A program made the position numbers and the translations under genes. Shown here one piece after another: positions 1 through 9,128 of a stretch of DNA of 64,000 bases. The number at the start of each line of letters is the position of its first letter. The first letter of the stretch is position 1. The notes under the pieces were generated by a model. That model saw only the letters and a program-made list of their open reading frames with translations. It made no database searches and was not told the DNA's origin. Source of the stretch: UBA9926 sp913064795 (lineage in GTDB: Bacteria; Pseudomonadota; Gammaproteobacteria; Pseudomonadales; Azotimanducaceae); assembly GCA_045560765.1 (NCBI GenBank), contig JBJKZD010000005.1, positions 242,059-306,058 of the forward strand, in the 5' to 3' direction.

Positions 1-1028
1 AAACGATTCAGCATCTCAAAACAATCCAGTCCGTCAGCAAGCTCAAAACTAAGGATTGCACCGGGATACAGGAATAGCTCCCGGGCGCGCTCAAACTGAG
101 GATGACCCGGTAGCCCCGGATAGTACACGGTCTCTATGGATTCATGCTCATCGAAAAACTTCGCCAGCGCCGCCGCATTCGCACAGGCGCGATCAAGCCG
201 AAGCGCAAGGGTGTCGCAGCCGGTTGAGAGTCGGTGGGCCGCATCAGCTGCCAAACTGGCACCGAAATCCCGTAAGCCTTTTTTCTTGATCTGACTGATC
301 CCCCACATCGCCGCCGGTCCAGATCGATACTGATCATAAATATTCTCGAATTTAGACCAATCAAACTCACCCATTTCAGTAATACTACCGCCCAGGGCAT
401 TGCCATGGCCGCCAATATATTTTGTTAATGAATTGACAACCAATCCCGCGCCGACCCCTCTAGGCTTAAAAAGATAGGGGCTTGTCAGGGTGTTATCCAC
501 GACGTAAAGCAAACCCGCCTCCCGGCACACGACTCCAATTCCCTCAAGGTCTGCGATTTGTGTTCTGGGGTTCGCGATGGTTTCAACAAAGACCATCTTA
601 GTCTCGGCTCGAACGACCCTGGCCACGTTCCCAGCGTCCGTCGCGTCAACAAAGCTGACATCAATCCCATGCGCGCTGAAGGATTCAAGCAGACTCGCTG
701 AATTACCAAAGAGAAACTGCGATGCAATCAAGTGATCGCCGCGACGTAAAAGCGCGAAAATCAGTGTTCCGATCGCTGCCATACCTGTCCCAAAACCAAT
801 GGACGCTAGCCCGTCCTCCATGCGCGTCACTTTTTGCTCGAGTGCCTCGACCGTTGGGTTAACCTGCCGCCCATAGGTATACCCTTTTTCTTTGCCTTGG
901 AAGACCCGAGCCAAAGTTTGCGCATCCTCATAGCCATAGGTCACGCCAGGATGAATAGGCTTAAGCAAATTTCCATGTTCCACACCAAATTCGCGATCTG
1001 AATGAACAAGGGTCGTTGTGAATCCCAT
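1..1028 (-). CDS. Cystathionine gamma-synthase / O-acetylhomoserine sulfhydrylase family enzyme, C-terminus cut by window edge
   Basis: PLP-dependent transsulfuration enzyme of the Cys/Met metabolism family, a cytoplasmic enzyme of sulfur amino acid metabolism. About 342 residues are visible, and the frame runs off the left edge, so a short C-terminal part is missing. The Schiff-base lysine is in NSLTKYIGGHGNALGG (K about 203), preceded by the cofactor-binding VVDNTLTSPY. The loop YTYGRQVNPTVEALE near residue 50 is typical of the family. The ATG at 1028 follows GGAGA at good spacing. A SAM-II riboswitch and terminator lie directly upstream, which argues for methionine synthesis rather than degradation. 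MetB-, MetY- and MetZ-type members are hard to separate by sequence, so the exact substrate stays open. Confidence 0.85.
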   Translation of the reverse strand, partial: MGFTTTLVHSDREFGVEHGNLLKPIHPGVTYGYEDAQTLARVFQGKEKGYTYGRQVNPTVEALEQKVTRMEDGLASIGFGTGMAAIGTLIFALLRRGDHLIASQFLFGNSASLLESFSAHGIDVSFVDATDAGNVARVVRAETKMVFVETIANPRTQIADLEGIGVVCREAGLLYVVDNTLTSPYLFKPRGVGAGLVVNSLTKYIGGHGNALGGSITEMGEFDWSKFENIYDQYRSGPAAMWGISQIKKKGLRDFGASLAADAAHRLSTGCDTLALRLDRACANAAALAKFFDEHESIETVYYPGLPGHPQFERARELFLYPGAILSFELADGLDCFEMLNR

Positions 1029-1039
1029 CTATTTTCTCC

Positions 1040-1067
1040 AAAAAAAAACCCGCAGCAAACGGCGGGC
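1040..1067 (-). terminator. Rho-independent terminator in the leader of the transsulfuration gene (riboswitch expression platform)
   Basis: On the minus strand GCCCGC (1067-1062) and GCGGG (1053-1049) form a stem with an 8-nt loop, followed by nine T residues. It lies after the riboswitch and before the ribosome binding site of the gene starting at 1028, so it is placed for premature termination rather than at an operon end. GCCCGC is also complementary to GCGGGC inside the aptamer (1101-1096), which supplies an alternative antiterminator pairing. Confidence 0.85.
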
Positions 1068-1069
1068 TT

Positions 1070-1124
1070 TAATGCTTTAGCCGTATTTTTTATGCGCCCG
1101 CAAGCTACTATCAAATCGGCGCGG
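1070..1124 (-). promoter_or_regulatory. SAM-II (metA-type) riboswitch aptamer
   Basis: Read on the minus strand, the conserved blocks of the SAM-II pseudoknot appear in order: P1 5' strand GCGCC (1122-1118), GATTTG, GCTTGC, P1 3' strand GGCGC (1098-1094), the A-rich loop ATAAAAAAT, and GGCTAAAGC (1082-1074). TAGC in loop 1 (1107-1104) can pair with GCTA (1081-1078) to close the pseudoknot. SAM-II aptamers are known upstream of methionine genes in Alphaproteobacteria and in marine metagenomes, which fits the transsulfuration gene downstream. The family call is from remembered consensus; no covariance search was run. Confidence 0.87.
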
Positions 1125-1203
1125 AAAGCAGTTTAAACCTTCGACCTTAATGAATCAAACCTGAGGGGATGAGCGCTCCCCCTGCAGCAAGTTTTATTTG
1201 AAC

Positions 1204-1212
1204 TGCTATACT
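1204..1212 (+). promoter_or_regulatory. Extended -10 promoter element for the M18 aminopeptidase gene
   Basis: TGCTATACT matches an extended -10 (TG-N-TATACT), 30 nt before the ATG at 1242. No good -35 is visible 17 bp upstream, as is usual for extended -10 promoters. The riboswitch-controlled gene on the other strand must also start in this interval. Confidence 0.4.
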
Positions 1213-1241
1213 CTTGCAGACACTGAAACTGAAACAATCGT

Positions 1242-2534
1242 ATGTCTTCTGAGCTCAACCAAGGCCTTTTGGATTTCTTAAAAGCTTCACCGACGCCCTA
1301 TCACGCGACCCAGAACATCGCACAAAAATTAGCGACTGCTGGCTTTCAAACTCTGAATGAAGAAAATGCCTGGGATCTTGGTCAAGGATGCTATTTTGTA
1401 ACCAGAGGCGCCTCTATTATCGCCCTGAACATTAATCCCAAAACACTGACAGATACAGGCCTAAAAATGGTCGGTGCCCACACCGACAGTCCGTGCCTCA
1501 AAGTCAAACCAAACCCCTTGATTGAGGAATCGAGTTATCAGCAGATCGGTGTTGAGGTCTACGGCGGTGTTCTGTTGAACCCTTGGTTCGATCGGGACCT
1601 CAGCCTTGCTGGAAAAGTGACCTATCTCAATCAAGCGGGCGAACTCAGAAGCACACTGGTTAATTTAGAATCTGCCGTCGCTATCATCCCGAGCTTGGCG
1701 ATTCACCTCGACAGAGAGGCCAATACAAAACGGTCTATTAACGCTCAAACTGACCTGCCTCCCATTGTTGGCCAAAGCTTCGGGGACTTTGACGCTCTGC
1801 TAAAGCGAGGCATTGGGCAACAGCACCCCAATGCATTAGCTGATCAAATCCTCGCTTTTGACCTTAGCTTCTACGATGTCAATCCGCCTGCGTGCATCGG
1901 CATCAATCAGGAATTCATTGCCAGTGCCAGATTAGATAATTTGTTGTCGTGCTACCTGGCTGTTGAAGCCCTAATGGCAGCGAGCGCCGAAAACACCCTC
2001 GTCGTGCTAAACGATCATGAAGAAGTCGGCAGCGCATCAGCGGCCGGTGCCGACGGCTCATTTTTAACCGATGTCCTTGAACGATTGTTCGATCGATCTG
2101 AGACAAGAATTAGAACCCTTGCTTCGTCAATGCTGATATCAACCGACAATGCCCACGGCGTGCATCCGAATTTTACTTCCAAGCATGATCCATTGCATGG
2201 GCCGTTGCTCAATCAAGGCCCGGTGATCAAAGTGAACGCCAACCAGCGTTATGCCACCGATGGCGACACCCACGGGTTCTTCAAAGCGTTGTGTCAAACT
2301 CAGAACATCCCGCATCAGGTTTTTGTGACTCGCTCAGACATGGGCTGCGGCAGCACAATAGGACCGATAACCGCCAGTAAACTCGGGGTAAAAACCCTCG
2401 ATGTCGGTTTACCGACCTTTGGTATGCATTCGATCCGGGAAGTGGCAGGGGCCGCGGATTCCGCTTATTTGAAAAAAGCCCTGACTGCTTTTTTCAAGTT
2501 TGACGGTGGAATCCAAGTTCAGATAGAGCACTAA
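1242..2534 (+). CDS. apeB: M18 family aminopeptidase (ApeB-like)
   Basis: Zinc aminopeptidase of family M18, expected to remove N-terminal acidic or neutral residues from peptides in the cytoplasm. The 430 residues equal the usual length of the Pseudomonas ApeB group. The metal and catalytic motifs are all present: VGAHTDSPCLKVKP near residue 80, NDHEEVGSASAAGADG near 250, STDNAHGVHPN near 300 and DMGCGSTIGPITASKLG near 365, followed by GLPTFGMHSIREVAG. The N-terminus NQGLLDFLKASPTPYHA aligns directly with known members, supporting the ATG at 1242. Its stop overlaps by 4 bp the stop of the convergent exonuclease I gene. Confidence 0.95.
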   Translation: MSSELNQGLLDFLKASPTPYHATQNIAQKLATAGFQTLNEENAWDLGQGCYFVTRGASIIALNINPKTLTDTGLKMVGAHTDSPCLKVKPNPLIEESSYQQIGVEVYGGVLLNPWFDRDLSLAGKVTYLNQAGELRSTLVNLESAVAIIPSLAIHLDREANTKRSINAQTDLPPIVGQSFGDFDALLKRGIGQQHPNALADQILAFDLSFYDVNPPACIGINQEFIASARLDNLLSCYLAVEALMAASAENTLVVLNDHEEVGSASAAGADGSFLTDVLERLFDRSETRIRTLASSMLISTDNAHGVHPNFTSKHDPLHGPLLNQGPVIKVNANQRYATDGDTHGFFKALCQTQNIPHQVFVTRSDMGCGSTIGPITASKLGVKTLDVGLPTFGMHSIREVAGAADSAYLKKALTAFFKFDGGIQVQIEH

Positions 2535-3947
2535 CCCAAATCCAGTCCAACCGCCTTAGCCTGATCCTTCATTCGCTCAGTCAGATGCTGCAGCAACGGG
2601 TCAAAAGGATGCTCTGCACTCAGCTCCAGCGTCCGTGCATACAATTTTTCGAGTCGGCCTCCACTCATCCAACGATGCTGGAGAAACTGCTGCCACCTTT
2701 GGCGCTGATCCGGGGACAGCGCTTCTGGATAATGCCGAGCCTTATAGTTGAAATAAAGATCGTTCAAGCGCTGATCGTCAAAAATATCAATCCCACCGGC
2801 CACCCCGGCTTCATCACGAACCTGCTCAAATCGACTCCGGTCCGCATCTGAGATGAAACCGCCGGAGTACAGCTGGTACTCCGCATCTTTTAAAGGCGCC
2901 TGAGACTTCGACGCGTACAACTCGAGCAATACGCTGTGTAGCGGCGCACAACTTTGTATTTTTTTAATCCGATCAGTCAACTGAAACTTGGACCAGCCCC
3001 AGGTTGAAGCCCAATCAGGCTCGATCGTTGAGATTGGTGCGATGGCGGGCGAGCGATTTAAGGCAATTGTCTGGAGCGGTCTAGAGCGCTTTTGGCCGGT
3101 GTCGCCCTCAAAAGAAAAAAACTGTCGTAAATCAGCGCTGGATAAGGAGACATATTCGTCCGGCTCAATATCGAGATTCAAACAAATGATGCTATTGGCG
3201 TTGCTGGGATGAGCCATAAACGGCAACAAGGGTGAAATGAACCGTTTTTTTTGGATCAAAGTAAGGAGCAACCTGCAGGATCGGCTGTTTTCCTAGGGGA
3301 TACAACATCGCCTTCACTGCCGTCTTTTGACGAAGCTTAAAGTAATAATCAAACAGTCTTGGTTGGGCACGCTTTAGCAGGCGAGCCAGCCCTAGGGTTG
3401 CTTCAATGTCCGACAGCGCATCATGGGCTTTAATGTGACTCAGCCCGTTGGCTTCTGACAAGTCCACGAGCTTGAACGAAGGCCTACCATCGGGACGGGT
3501 CGGCCATTGTATCCCCTCCGGGCGCAAGCTAAAGCACAACCGTGCCAAATCGATAAGATCCCACCGAGAATTTCCGTTCATCCATTCACGAGCATAGGGG
3601 TCAAAAAAACTGCGATACAGTGACTGCCGCAGGAACTCATCGTCAAATTTTAAACTGTTGAACCCAACTCCACAGGTTCCAGGCACCATAAAAATGGCCT
3701 GAATCTTTTCGATCCCTGCAAGCTCGCTCAAACCTTCTGTCTCGAGTTGCGCAGGATCTATTCCTGTGACCCTACTTGCATCCGGGTGGAATAGCGTGTC
3801 TTCACTCGGTTTGACATAAAAGTTGATGGGCGCATCAATGGGATTCAATTCAGAGTCAGTTCGTTGGCCTGCAAATTGGATGACTCGATCAAGCACGGGA
3901 TCGGTTCCCGTGGTCTCAAGGTCATACCAAAAAAAAGATTGATCCAT
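2531..3947 (-). CDS. sbcB: Exodeoxyribonuclease I, frameshifted
   Basis: 3'-5' single-strand DNA exonuclease of recombination and mismatch repair. The N-terminal part (from ATG 3947) has the DEDD nuclease domain: FFWYDLETTGTDPVLD at the start, GFNSLKFDDEFLRQSLYR, NSRWDLIDLARLCFSLRP and KAHDALSDIEATLGLARL. The C-terminal part continues in another frame with the SH3-like and helical region ending in DRSRFEQVRDE, YFNYKARHYPEAL and RWQQFLQHRW. The break is at a run of eight A (minus strand; 3245-3252). With seven A the protein reads on as DPKKRFISPLLPF, as expected from E. coli ExoI. A sequencing insertion is more likely than a real mutation, because both halves are fully conserved. Confidence 0.9.
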
Positions 3948-4014
3948 CCCTGCAGGCCTTCTCTTTTATTTTTGCTGTATCTTATACTATCGCTATTGCT
4001 ATCAGGTCTCACGA

Positions 4015-5388
4015 ATGATTCGCCCAATCCACATTACAACGGCGCTAGGACCTGCACTAGCCCTTCTGGTGTTCTGGCTTTTGAATACGCCGGAGCAAGA
4101 TTCCGCGATCGCTTTTACCGCAGCGATCACCATCTGGACTGCGGTTTGGTGGATCTTTGAACCCATCCCAATTCCGGCGACCTCGCTCTTACCCCTCGCT
4201 TTGTTTCCAGCGGTCGGGGTTTTGACCCCAACCGAGGTCGGTGCTGCGTATGGTAGCCCACTCGTGCTGCTGCTCATGGGAGGCTTCATCTTGTCAACTG
4301 CGATGGAGCGAAGTGGCGCCCATCGACGGGTGGCACTGACAATGGTTAATTTATTTGGCGGCAGTAGCAGCAAGCGTTTGGTGTTTGGTTTTATGGCCGC
4401 AGCGGCGCTGCTCTCGATGTGGATTTCTAACACCGCGACCACCTTAATGCTGCTACCCGTCGCTATGGCAGTATTAGAAAAGGCGCCTGACAAAAAGCTC
4501 GCGATCCCGCTGCTATTGGGCATCGCCTACGCATCCAGTATCGGTGGCATTGGAACCCCGATCGGCACACCGCCCAACCTTGTCTTTCAGCAGGTCTATG
4601 CGGAAACCGTGGGCAGCGAAATTGGGTTCCTCACTTGGATGAGCTGGGGCGTGCCGGTGGTCCTTATATTTGTTCCAATCACAGCGCTTTGGCTGACCCG
4701 GGGCCTTGATTATCAGGGCAGCTTTATCCTGCCAGCTGTCGGCACCTGGCAGTCTGCAGAACGACGTGTGCTGATTGTCTTTGCATTGACTGCACTGGCT
4801 TGGGTGACGCGTTCGCAACCTTTCGGCGGCTGGAGTACTTTTTTGAACGTCCCCGGCATCAACGATGCAGGTGTTGCCATGCTCGCCGTCGTAGTGATGT
4901 TTCTTGTTCCCGATGGTCGAGGTGAACGACTGCTGAACTGGGAATCGGCAGCCAAAATCCCATGGGGCATGCTCATTTTATTTGGCGGTGGTATCGCCAT
5001 CGCGAAAGCTTTTGTAGCGTCTGGATTATCTCAGCAGCTGGGCATTTGGCTGACCCAACTTGCGACCCTAGATCTTTTCCTTCTGATACTCGCGATCTGC
5101 CTCACCATCACATTTATGACTGAGATTACCAGCAACACGGCAACGACGACTTTGATGTTACCCATTCTGGCGGCGGCTGCCTTGGCTGCAGAAATTCCGC
5201 CAGAGATCCTTATGGTGCCTGCTGCCATGAGTGCAAGTTGCGCATTTATGTTACCGGTAGCAACCGCTCCCAACACCATCATGTTCAGCACTGGCGCCTT
5301 TCCGATCAGAACCATGGTCAAAGAGGGCCTAGCGCTCAACCTGATTGGCGCTTTACTGATCACCAGCGCCTGTCGACTCCTGATTTAG
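4015..5388 (+). CDS. SLC13/DASS family sodium-coupled anion symporter
   Basis: Inner-membrane transporter of the divalent anion:sodium symporter family, which imports C4-dicarboxylates, citrate, sulfate or similar anions with Na+. The 457-residue protein is almost entirely hydrophobic, with about 11-12 membrane spans. Both Ser-Asn-Thr signature repeats that bind sodium and substrate are visible: MWISNTATTLMLLP near residue 125 and TEITSNTATTTLMLPI near 370. The C-terminal LPVATAPNTIMFSTG is also typical. Sequence alone does not tell the substrate. The last 36 bp overlap the convergent lipoprotein peptidase gene. AGG lies 8 nt before the ATG. Confidence 0.85.
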   Translation: MIRPIHITTALGPALALLVFWLLNTPEQDSAIAFTAAITIWTAVWWIFEPIPIPATSLLPLALFPAVGVLTPTEVGAAYGSPLVLLLMGGFILSTAMERSGAHRRVALTMVNLFGGSSSKRLVFGFMAAAALLSMWISNTATTLMLLPVAMAVLEKAPDKKLAIPLLLGIAYASSIGGIGTPIGTPPNLVFQQVYAETVGSEIGFLTWMSWGVPVVLIFVPITALWLTRGLDYQGSFILPAVGTWQSAERRVLIVFALTALAWVTRSQPFGGWSTFLNVPGINDAGVAMLAVVVMFLVPDGRGERLLNWESAAKIPWGMLILFGGGIAIAKAFVASGLSQQLGIWLTQLATLDLFLLILAICLTITFMTEITSNTATTTLMLPILAAAALAAEIPPEILMVPAAMSASCAFMLPVATAPNTIMFSTGAFPIRTMVKEGLALNLIGALLITSACRLLI

Positions 5389-6453
5389 GGCATCGATCAC
5401 TCGGGCCCAAAGATCTGGATCTCGGCGCTGGGAAGCGTCAAACAGTGATAACCTTCGGACTGCCTCGAAAAACCGCTCGTAATTCCCACCCAGCGCCTCA
5501 TGCAGTTGAATGAAGCGGGGGGTGAGTCCGGAATAACTCTGCACCAAGGCAAGGCTCGCGTTATTGAGCGGACCCGACATCAGTCTCTGGTATGGAGGCC
5601 TCGGCCAATCCGCGACCAAATTTTGATACGCCGCTTTGAGCATCGCCACTCTCTCAGATTTTTTTACCCGCATTACCTGATCACTGTGCGCCCTATCGTA
5701 AAGCACCGCTAAATCAGCGCGAGCCGTTAAAATCAATCTTTCGACCCGGCGCTTCTTGGCCGCCCACTGAGCATCGTCTGCCATTGGTGGCAGGCTCAAA
5801 AGCTGAGATTTACTCAACGCCTGAATACCGAGTTCTGCAACCGCCGAAGCGTAACTCTCATTCCAATCGGTATCACCCAGGACATACAAGTGCAGGTGTG
5901 CTAGCTCATGATACAAGGTCCGAATTAACCCTGGCTCAGATCCCAGCAAAAAGGTGTCCAGCAGCGGATCCTTAAACCAACCTAAAGTGGTGTAAGCTGC
6001 AACCCCAACAACGGCAACGTCATCACCTTTTCCCCGTATTTTTTCTGCAACCTTTATTGCGTCGTGCTCCTTAAAATAGCCTCGATAGGTCACGCATCCA
6101 GCGACAGGAAAACAGTGTCGGTTCAAATCAGTCGAGAATTCTGGCGCGACAAAGACGTTCCACACGACATAAGGACGATTGAGCACGGTATACCGCTCAT
6201 AGTTGCCCTTGGCATCTAACCCTAGATGGTCTTCTGCAAACTCAAGCGCAGCCGCTGCCAGCAGCAGACGGCTACGGGTCTGGGGGTCGACAAGTTTGTC
6301 GACCAAGACATCATCGATGTTTCGGGACCCAGTCATCAGTTCAAGCTGACCTTTGGCCGCTTGGTAGGGAAAATAGATTGACTGACAACCGGTCAACAAA
6401 CAGGTGACGCAGCTTCCAACTGTGACTATCCTTAACAGACTTCTAAACTTCAC
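5353..6453 (-). CDS. Putative lipoprotein aminopeptidase (PF10023 family)
   Basis: Predicted membrane-anchored zinc peptidase of the poorly studied Aminopep family PF10023. The N-terminus is a lipoprotein signal with lipobox LLTGC (Cys about 23), so the protein should be attached to a membrane on the periplasmic side. The metal-binding HELAH sits in IRTLYHELAHLHLYV near residue 185, followed by DTDWNESYASAVAELG, which offers the third ligand as a Glu. The start is GTG at 6453, because the ATG two bases upstream runs straight into TGA. No function has been shown for this family to my knowledge. The start lies only 12 bp from that of the divergent acyltransferase gene. Confidence 0.75.
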   Translation of the reverse strand: MKFRSLLRIVTVGSCVTCLLTGCQSIYFPYQAAKGQLELMTGSRNIDDVLVDKLVDPQTRSRLLLAAAALEFAEDHLGLDAKGNYERYTVLNRPYVVWNVFVAPEFSTDLNRHCFPVAGCVTYRGYFKEHDAIKVAEKIRGKGDDVAVVGVAAYTTLGWFKDPLLDTFLLGSEPGLIRTLYHELAHLHLYVLGDTDWNESYASAVAELGIQALSKSQLLSLPPMADDAQWAAKKRRVERLILTARADLAVLYDRAHSDQVMRVKKSERVAMLKAAYQNLVADWPRPPYQRLMSGPLNNASLALVQSYSGLTPRFIQLHEALGGNYERFFEAVRRLSLFDASQRRDPDLWARVIDALNQESTGAGDQ

Positions 6454-6465
6454 ATTGAAAGGCCT

Positions 6466-7347
6466 ATGGTTCGTTCAATCCGAGCAATGATCAGTCTAAC
6501 GCTAATGTTCTTGAACACTTTAGCGCTGGGTGCCCCCTTGTGCCTGGCTGCTCTTCTCAGGGTGTTAACGCCCGCAACCCTAGAGCCAACTTGGACCAGG
6601 CTCTCGATGCGCTGTGCTGAGCAGTGGATTACGCACAACAACTTGATCCTTGATGCGTTTCAAACCCTCGATGTTACCCTGAATATTGATGCCGACTTGC
6701 AAAATGACCAGTGGTATCTCGTGATTTGTAACCATCAAAGTTGGACCGATATTTTATTACTCCAGAGGGCGCTCAACCGAAAGATTCCAATGCTTAAATT
6801 CTTCATTAAGCAGGCACTGATCTACGTTCCCATCCTCGGTATCTGCTGGTGGGCCTTGGATTTCCCGATCATGAAACGCTACAGCAGGCAAACCTTGATT
6901 CGCAAGCCTCAGCTCAAAGGCAAGGATTTGGAAACCACTCGGAAATCTTGCGAGCGCTTCAAACTCACCCCGGTTGCGGTTCTTAATTTTCTCGAGGGAA
7001 CCCGATTTACAGTCGAAAAACAGCGGCAATCCAACAGCCCTTATCAACGACTGCTCAAACCGAAAACCGCCGGTGCTGCCATGGTCGTCGAGGCACTTGA
7101 ACAGCACTTGACCGCAATTTTAGATGTCACCATTGTCTATCATCAAAAGACACCCAATTTCTTTGATTTCCTTTCGGGCCACTCCCATCCGATTAGTATC
7201 AAAATAGAGCAGATTGCTGTTCCCAGGGCCCAGCAAAAATCCGAGCAAACCCCGCCCAAGTCAGTCGGGCGAGCGATGCAGCAAGTGATTACGGATCGGT
7301 GGGCTCTCAAAGATGCTTACCTGCAGCAATCCCTAGAGCCTAACTGA
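6466..7347 (+). CDS. PlsC-type lysophospholipid acyltransferase (YihG-like)
   Basis: Membrane-bound acyltransferase of the 1-acyl-glycerol-3-phosphate acyltransferase superfamily. An N-terminal hydrophobic segment (residues 7-33) is followed by the catalytic box NHQSWTD (H-X4-D, near residue 89) and the substrate box FLEGTRFT (near 175). The arrangement and the 293-residue length resemble E. coli YihG rather than housekeeping PlsC. The acceptor lipid is unknown. The ATG at 6466 has AAAGG only three bases upstream; a second in-frame ATG lies seven codons later, so the start is uncertain. Confidence 0.8.
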   Translation: MVRSIRAMISLTLMFLNTLALGAPLCLAALLRVLTPATLEPTWTRLSMRCAEQWITHNNLILDAFQTLDVTLNIDADLQNDQWYLVICNHQSWTDILLLQRALNRKIPMLKFFIKQALIYVPILGICWWALDFPIMKRYSRQTLIRKPQLKGKDLETTRKSCERFKLTPVAVLNFLEGTRFTVEKQRQSNSPYQRLLKPKTAGAAMVVEALEQHLTAILDVTIVYHQKTPNFFDFLSGHSHPISIKIEQIAVPRAQQKSEQTPPKSVGRAMQQVITDRWALKDAYLQQSLEPN

Positions 7348-7382
7348 GCGTCCTGCTATGCTTGATTCTTGGAGGGTCTGCT

Positions 7383-9128
7383 TTGACATCGCTTTATAAC
7401 GATTATTTTGGGCTAAAAGAGTCGCCGTTCTCAATCGCGCCCAATCCTCAGTACTTGTATATGAGCGATCGTCATCGAGAGGCTTTGGCACATCTGATGT
7501 ACGGCATTCAGGGTGACGGCGCGTTTATCCTGTTATCGGGTGAAGTCGGGACCGGGAAAACGACGATCTGCCGCTGTCTCCTAGAGCAGATTCCCAATCA
7601 GGTTGATACTGCCTTTATCCTGAATCCGAAACTCACTGCAGCAGAGCTGTTGGCCGCGGCGTGCGACGATCTAAAGATTGATTACCCCGAGAATGCCAGC
7701 ATTAAAGTGCTGACAGACCAAATCAATGCCTATCTGCTTGAGGCCCACGCCAGGGATCGACGAACGGTGCTGATTATCGATGAAGCGCAGAATCTTTCCA
7801 TCGAGGTGCTTGAGCAGTTAAGACTCCTCACCAACCTTGAGACTAACCAAAGAAAACTGCTTCAAATCATTTTGCTCGGCCAACCCGAGCTCCTGGGACT
7901 TTTAAGTCGACCCGAGTTGCGCCAACTCTCACAAAGGATTACAGCGCGATTTTATCTCGATGCTCTCAACCGTGATGAGATATCTGCTTATATCAAGCAT
8001 CGACTTGTTGTTGCAGGCGCCAAAGGCACATTCTTTCCAAAGCCAGCGATCGACCGCATCTATAAGATCAGTCAAGGCATCCCAAGAATCATCAACCTTA
8101 TTTGCGATCGATCCCTGCTGGGTACTTACTCTGAGGGGGAGCTTCAGGTAAGCCCAAAGATCGTGACCAAAGCCGCCAAGGAAATATTAGGCACGGAACC
8201 AAGCCCCGTCATTGATTGGCGGAGCCTTGCAATTGCCGCAATGGTGGTGCTGGTGGTGGTCACCGTTGGATTCACCTTCTTTATCTCAACCGAGGAAACC
8301 CCTGCAGCAAAGGCTAGACCAGCCGTCGAAACAAGCCCGCCGGCTCAAACGTCAAACCTTCAGCCCAAAACTGAGATCGTCGTTCAACCGGCCCCCGCAA
8401 TATCTCCGAGTGTTCAAGCAATACAGGTACAGCAGGAAATTCGGATTGATCCTCCCCAGAGCATCCCTCAGCCTGAAGAGTTGCTGATTACTCCTCCAGC
8501 ATCTCTAGCCCAAACTGCTTTTGATGAGTACACAGCGCTGGCCTTGATCCGAGGACACGATCGCGCAGGGGCCGCTCTAAACGACCTATTGCAGCTTTGG
8601 GGGGTTGATTTTGCTGATCCAGATTCAGCTACCTGCGATCTCGCCGAAACCATTGGTCTCTTCTGTTTCTCGAGCATTGCAGGTCTCAATGAAATGAATG
8701 ACTTCGATCGGCCCGTCGTCATTAATCTTGCCAACCAATGGTTCACGCTTGAACAACTCAATCGGACACATGCTGCACTGAAAGTGGGGAATACGGTTCA
8801 TCAGGTCGGTATCACCGAGCTGCTCGACGCCTGGAGCGGAAACTTTACCTTGCTGTGGCGAGCACCCCCGGGTTACAAAGCACCACTTTCAAAAGGTGAC
8901 CGAGGACCAGCCGTCGACTGGCTCGTTAACCGCTTAGCCATCATCAATGACCGAACTAGCCCGACCAGTCCTGGTTACATCTTCGACGGAGAGCTCGAGG
9001 CGCAAGTCAGACAGTTCCAGCTCACAACTGGGCTTACGCCGGATGGTATCGCAGGCGTAAAGACATGGATTAAAATCAACGACGCTGATGACATTACTAT
9101 GCCCCGTCTTAACGGAGCACGCTTGTAA
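7383..9128 (+). CDS. exeA: ExeA/GspA-type AAA ATPase with peptidoglycan-binding domain
   Basis: Inner-membrane ATPase that, with ExeB, helps assemble the type II secretin multimer through the peptidoglycan layer in Aeromonas. The N-terminal half (about residues 1-270) is the AAA domain with Walker A GEVGTGKTT and Walker B VLIIDEAQ. A single membrane span follows (IAAMVVLVVVTVGFTFFI), then a Pro/Ala/Gln-rich linker, a degenerate C39-peptidase-like region and a C-terminal PG_binding_1 domain (KGDRGPAVDWLVNRL to GLTPDGIAGVKTW). I chose TTG at 7383 because GGAGG lies 7 nt upstream and the protein then begins TSLYNDYFGLKESPF, as in homologues; the in-frame ATG at 7362 has no ribosome binding site. 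The gene is coupled to exeB by TAATG. Confidence 0.87.
   Translation: MTSLYNDYFGLKESPFSIAPNPQYLYMSDRHREALAHLMYGIQGDGAFILLSGEVGTGKTTICRCLLEQIPNQVDTAFILNPKLTAAELLAAACDDLKIDYPENASIKVLTDQINAYLLEAHARDRRTVLIIDEAQNLSIEVLEQLRLLTNLETNQRKLLQIILLGQPELLGLLSRPELRQLSQRITARFYLDALNRDEISAYIKHRLVVAGAKGTFFPKPAIDRIYKISQGIPRIINLICDRSLLGTYSEGELQVSPKIVTKAAKEILGTEPSPVIDWRSLAIAAMVVLVVVTVGFTFFISTEETPAAKARPAVETSPPAQTSNLQPKTEIVVQPAPAISPSVQAIQVQQEIRIDPPQSIPQPEELLITPPASLAQTAFDEYTALALIRGHDRAGAALNDLLQLWGVDFADPDSATCDLAETIGLFCFSSIAGLNEMNDFDRPVVINLANQWFTLEQLNRTHAALKVGNTVHQVGITELLDAWSGNFTLLWRAPPGYKAPLSKGDRGPAVDWLVNRLAIINDRTSPTSPGYIFDGELEAQVRQFQLTTGLTPDGIAGVKTWIKINDADDITMPRLNGARL

Noticed and set aside
3245..3252. Programmed frameshift at the A8 run in sbcB
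   Set aside because: Exonuclease I is not known to use one, and similar single-base surpluses occur in many other genes of the window, so a sequence error is simpler.
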